Assembly: GCA_002358345.1 (NCBI GenBank)
Contig: DEOR01000002.1
Location: 1-21,020, forward strand
Length of the DNA: 21,020 bases
Source: Proteobacteria bacterium UBA3413
GTDB lineage: Bacteria; Pseudomonadota; Gammaproteobacteria; Magnimaribacterales; D2472
Direction: 5' to 3'
Position 1 is the first letter of the stretch, and every line of letters begins with the position of its first letter. Under the pieces are notes generated by a model. It did no database searches. It had not been told where the DNA came from and worked only from the letters and a program-made list of their open reading frames with translations. This document shows positions 19,914 through 21,020 of the stretch, in pieces. Position numbers and translations under genes: made by a program.

Positions 19914-21020
19914 TTATAAATTTTTAATGGCGAGTGCTGCTTTAATTTTTGCATGTGATTGCTTGGTTATTTTATAACGGGCATAAAAGAATGCTCCAAT
20001 TAAACCCCAGATCATTGCAAAAGGCCCATCAATCAACCCAAGCTGAAATATGATCTCGCTTGGAATTTCTCCTGGCGCACTGTCGGTGGGAAAAGCAATG
20101 AAGTCGAGAGCTAGTCCTGCTACCACATGACCAATGCCGCTAGAAGTTTTAGCAAATAATGTTCTGGCTGCATAAAAAACACCTTCTTGCCTGATCCCCG
20201 TGTTGAGCTCGTGCTCATCCGCAATATCTGCCAAGGCAGACATGACGGTGATATTTAAAATTGAGCCACCGGCAGAGGTAATGGAGCCAAAGAAAATAAT
20301 AAAGAGCACCAATTCTGTCGAGCTATTTTCTGGCGCTAACCCCAAAAGCCTTAAATTCACCGAGGCAGACCAAAAAACACTGAGCATGATAATGCTCACC
20401 ACCATAATTACAGGCTTATCAAACCTTTGATGGAGTCTTGCGGTCACTATAAATCCAAAGGCAAAGCCTAGAATGTTGTTAATGACCAGCAATCCAATTT
20501 GTTGAGGCGAGAGTTCCCAAAAAAAAGTTCCCATATAGATGGCAAGTGTTTCATGGGTGCCTATGAGTAGCGTGAGAAAAAACATTCCAACTACCAGTCG
20601 CAAATAGTTTCGATTGCTCAGAGCTCCAACAATGTCTTGAAATAAATCTAAAATCCCAATCTTTGGAGCATCATCTGGTGGTTTTTTTAAATAAGGGATA
20701 CGATCTTTTGTAAAGTACGCAGACAATAGAATACAAAGCGCAATCAAGATGGTGCTGAAGATTACGATAGGGGTATAGGCTGCTTGATTGAGCTGGCCAA
20801 TTTCTTCTCCCGCAAAATTAGGAAACACTAGAAACCATGCGAATATGTGCATGATAATCACGCCCATGTAGCCAAGGAGGTTGTTGTAACTCATGACTCG
20901 GCTGCGTTCAATGTAATCTTCTGAGAGTTCCGCACCGAGAGCTAAGTGAGGAACAGCAAACAGCGTAATACTTATCCTTAGAACAATAGTCGTGCCAATT
21001 AACCAAGCAAATAACCCATA
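19914..21020 (-). CDS. GPH-family (MelB-type) sugar:cation symporter, N-terminus beyond window
   Basis: The frame stays open to the right edge, so the gene is 5'-truncated by the window. 368 residues are visible and the methionine at 20894 is internal. At least ten hydrophobic segments can be seen. The segment just inside the edge, AVPHLALGAELSEDYIERSR, matches the conserved loop of glycoside-pentoside-hexuronide symporters (MelB-like MFS_2). The later LADIADEHELNTGIRQEG and the small-residue helix GGSILNITVMSALADI also fit, with the C-terminal half carrying the typical acidic loop. It probably imports a sugar or glycoside with sodium or protons; the substrate is unknown. It ends 31 bases before the chosen rimB-rimK start, so the two may be co-transcribed without any evident functional link. 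Confidence 0.85.
   Translation of the reverse strand, partial: YGLFAWLIGTTIVLRISITLFAVPHLALGAELSEDYIERSRVMSYNNLLGYMGVIIMHIFAWFLVFPNFAGEEIGQLNQAAYTPIVIFSTILIALCILLSAYFTKDRIPYLKKPPDDAPKIGILDLFQDIVGALSNRNYLRLVVGMFFLTLLIGTHETLAIYMGTFFWELSPQQIGLLVINNILGFAFGFIVTARLHQRFDKPVIMVVSIIMLSVFWSASVNLRLLGLAPENSSTELVLFIIFFGSITSAGGSILNITVMSALADIADEHELNTGIRQEGVFYAARTLFAKTSSGIGHVVAGLALDFIAFPTDSAPGEIPSEIIFQLGLIDGPFAMIWGLIGAFFYARYKITKQSHAKIKAALAIKNL

Noticed and set aside
19883..19954. Upstream ATG extending rimB-rimK by 24 residues
   Set aside because: Would overlap the transporter gene by 41 bases and adds a polar tail absent from RimB proteins; the TATAAT at 19889-19894 lies inside the extension.
20892..20894. 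ATG taken as the start of the GPH transporter
   Set aside because: The frame continues upstream to the window edge with conserved family sequence (ALGAELSEDYIERSR), so this methionine is internal and the gene is partial.
1..21020. CRISPR arrays, tRNA or rRNA genes
   Set aside because: No regularly spaced repeats, tRNA-like arms or rRNA sequence were seen, and nearly all the DNA is accounted for by protein genes.

Overview
The window is a gene-dense stretch of moderately AT-rich chromosome. It most likely comes from a free-living, probably marine, oligotrophic gammaproteobacterium of the SAR86/SAR92 kind; the exact lineage is inference. The gammaproteobacterial signature is clear: a TonB2-type energy-transduction cluster, the rppH...lgt-thyA-folA block, HspQ and RimK. 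Almost every base is coding. Neighbouring genes overlap or abut, and no gene-free stretch reaches 100 bases; the longest are 13806-13889, 18446-18514 and 12291-12354. I see no rRNA, tRNA, CRISPR array or insertion sequence.

Layout. (1) 3-5326, plus strand: a six-gene TonB2-type operon, DUF3450 protein - long ExbB/TolQ-family protein (TtpC-like) - ExbB - ExbD - TonB - TPR protein. It should carry proton-motive force to TonB-dependent outer-membrane receptors. (2) 5323-8759, minus strand: rppH - TSUP permease - lgt - thyA - folA, an overlapping operon joining RNA 5'-end processing, lipoprotein maturation and thymidylate/folate synthesis. (3) 8776-9444, plus strand: a HAD-IB phosphatase diverging from rppH with only 16 bases between start codons. 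(4) 9441-13805, minus strand: the glycine cleavage operon gcvT-gcvH-gcvP. It yields one-carbon methylene-tetrahydrofolate, the cofactor ThyA and DHFR cycle. (5) 13890-14732: an orphan FTR1 iron permease, divergent from gcvT across a short palindrome. (6) 14733-15623, minus: RmuC. (7) 15673-16881: type Ic aspartate aminotransferase. (8) 16878-17222, minus: HspQ. (9) 17272-18445, plus: YbjQ-family protein, sulfotransferase-like protein and a small two-helix membrane protein. This is the most accessory-looking part. (10) 18515-19882, minus: a single-chain RimB-RimK fusion, preceded by a GPH-family sugar symporter (19914-21020) that runs off the right edge.

The most interesting item is the fusion of a retropepsin-like RimB domain to RimK, which puts a probable glutamate 'eraser' and glutamate 'writer' for ribosomal protein S6 in one chain. 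Other points of note are -10-like boxes placed so close to start codons that transcripts may be nearly leaderless, and convergent gene pairs that share reciprocal stop codons (TTAG/CTAA). I did not find a convincing, wholly undescribed multigene system.
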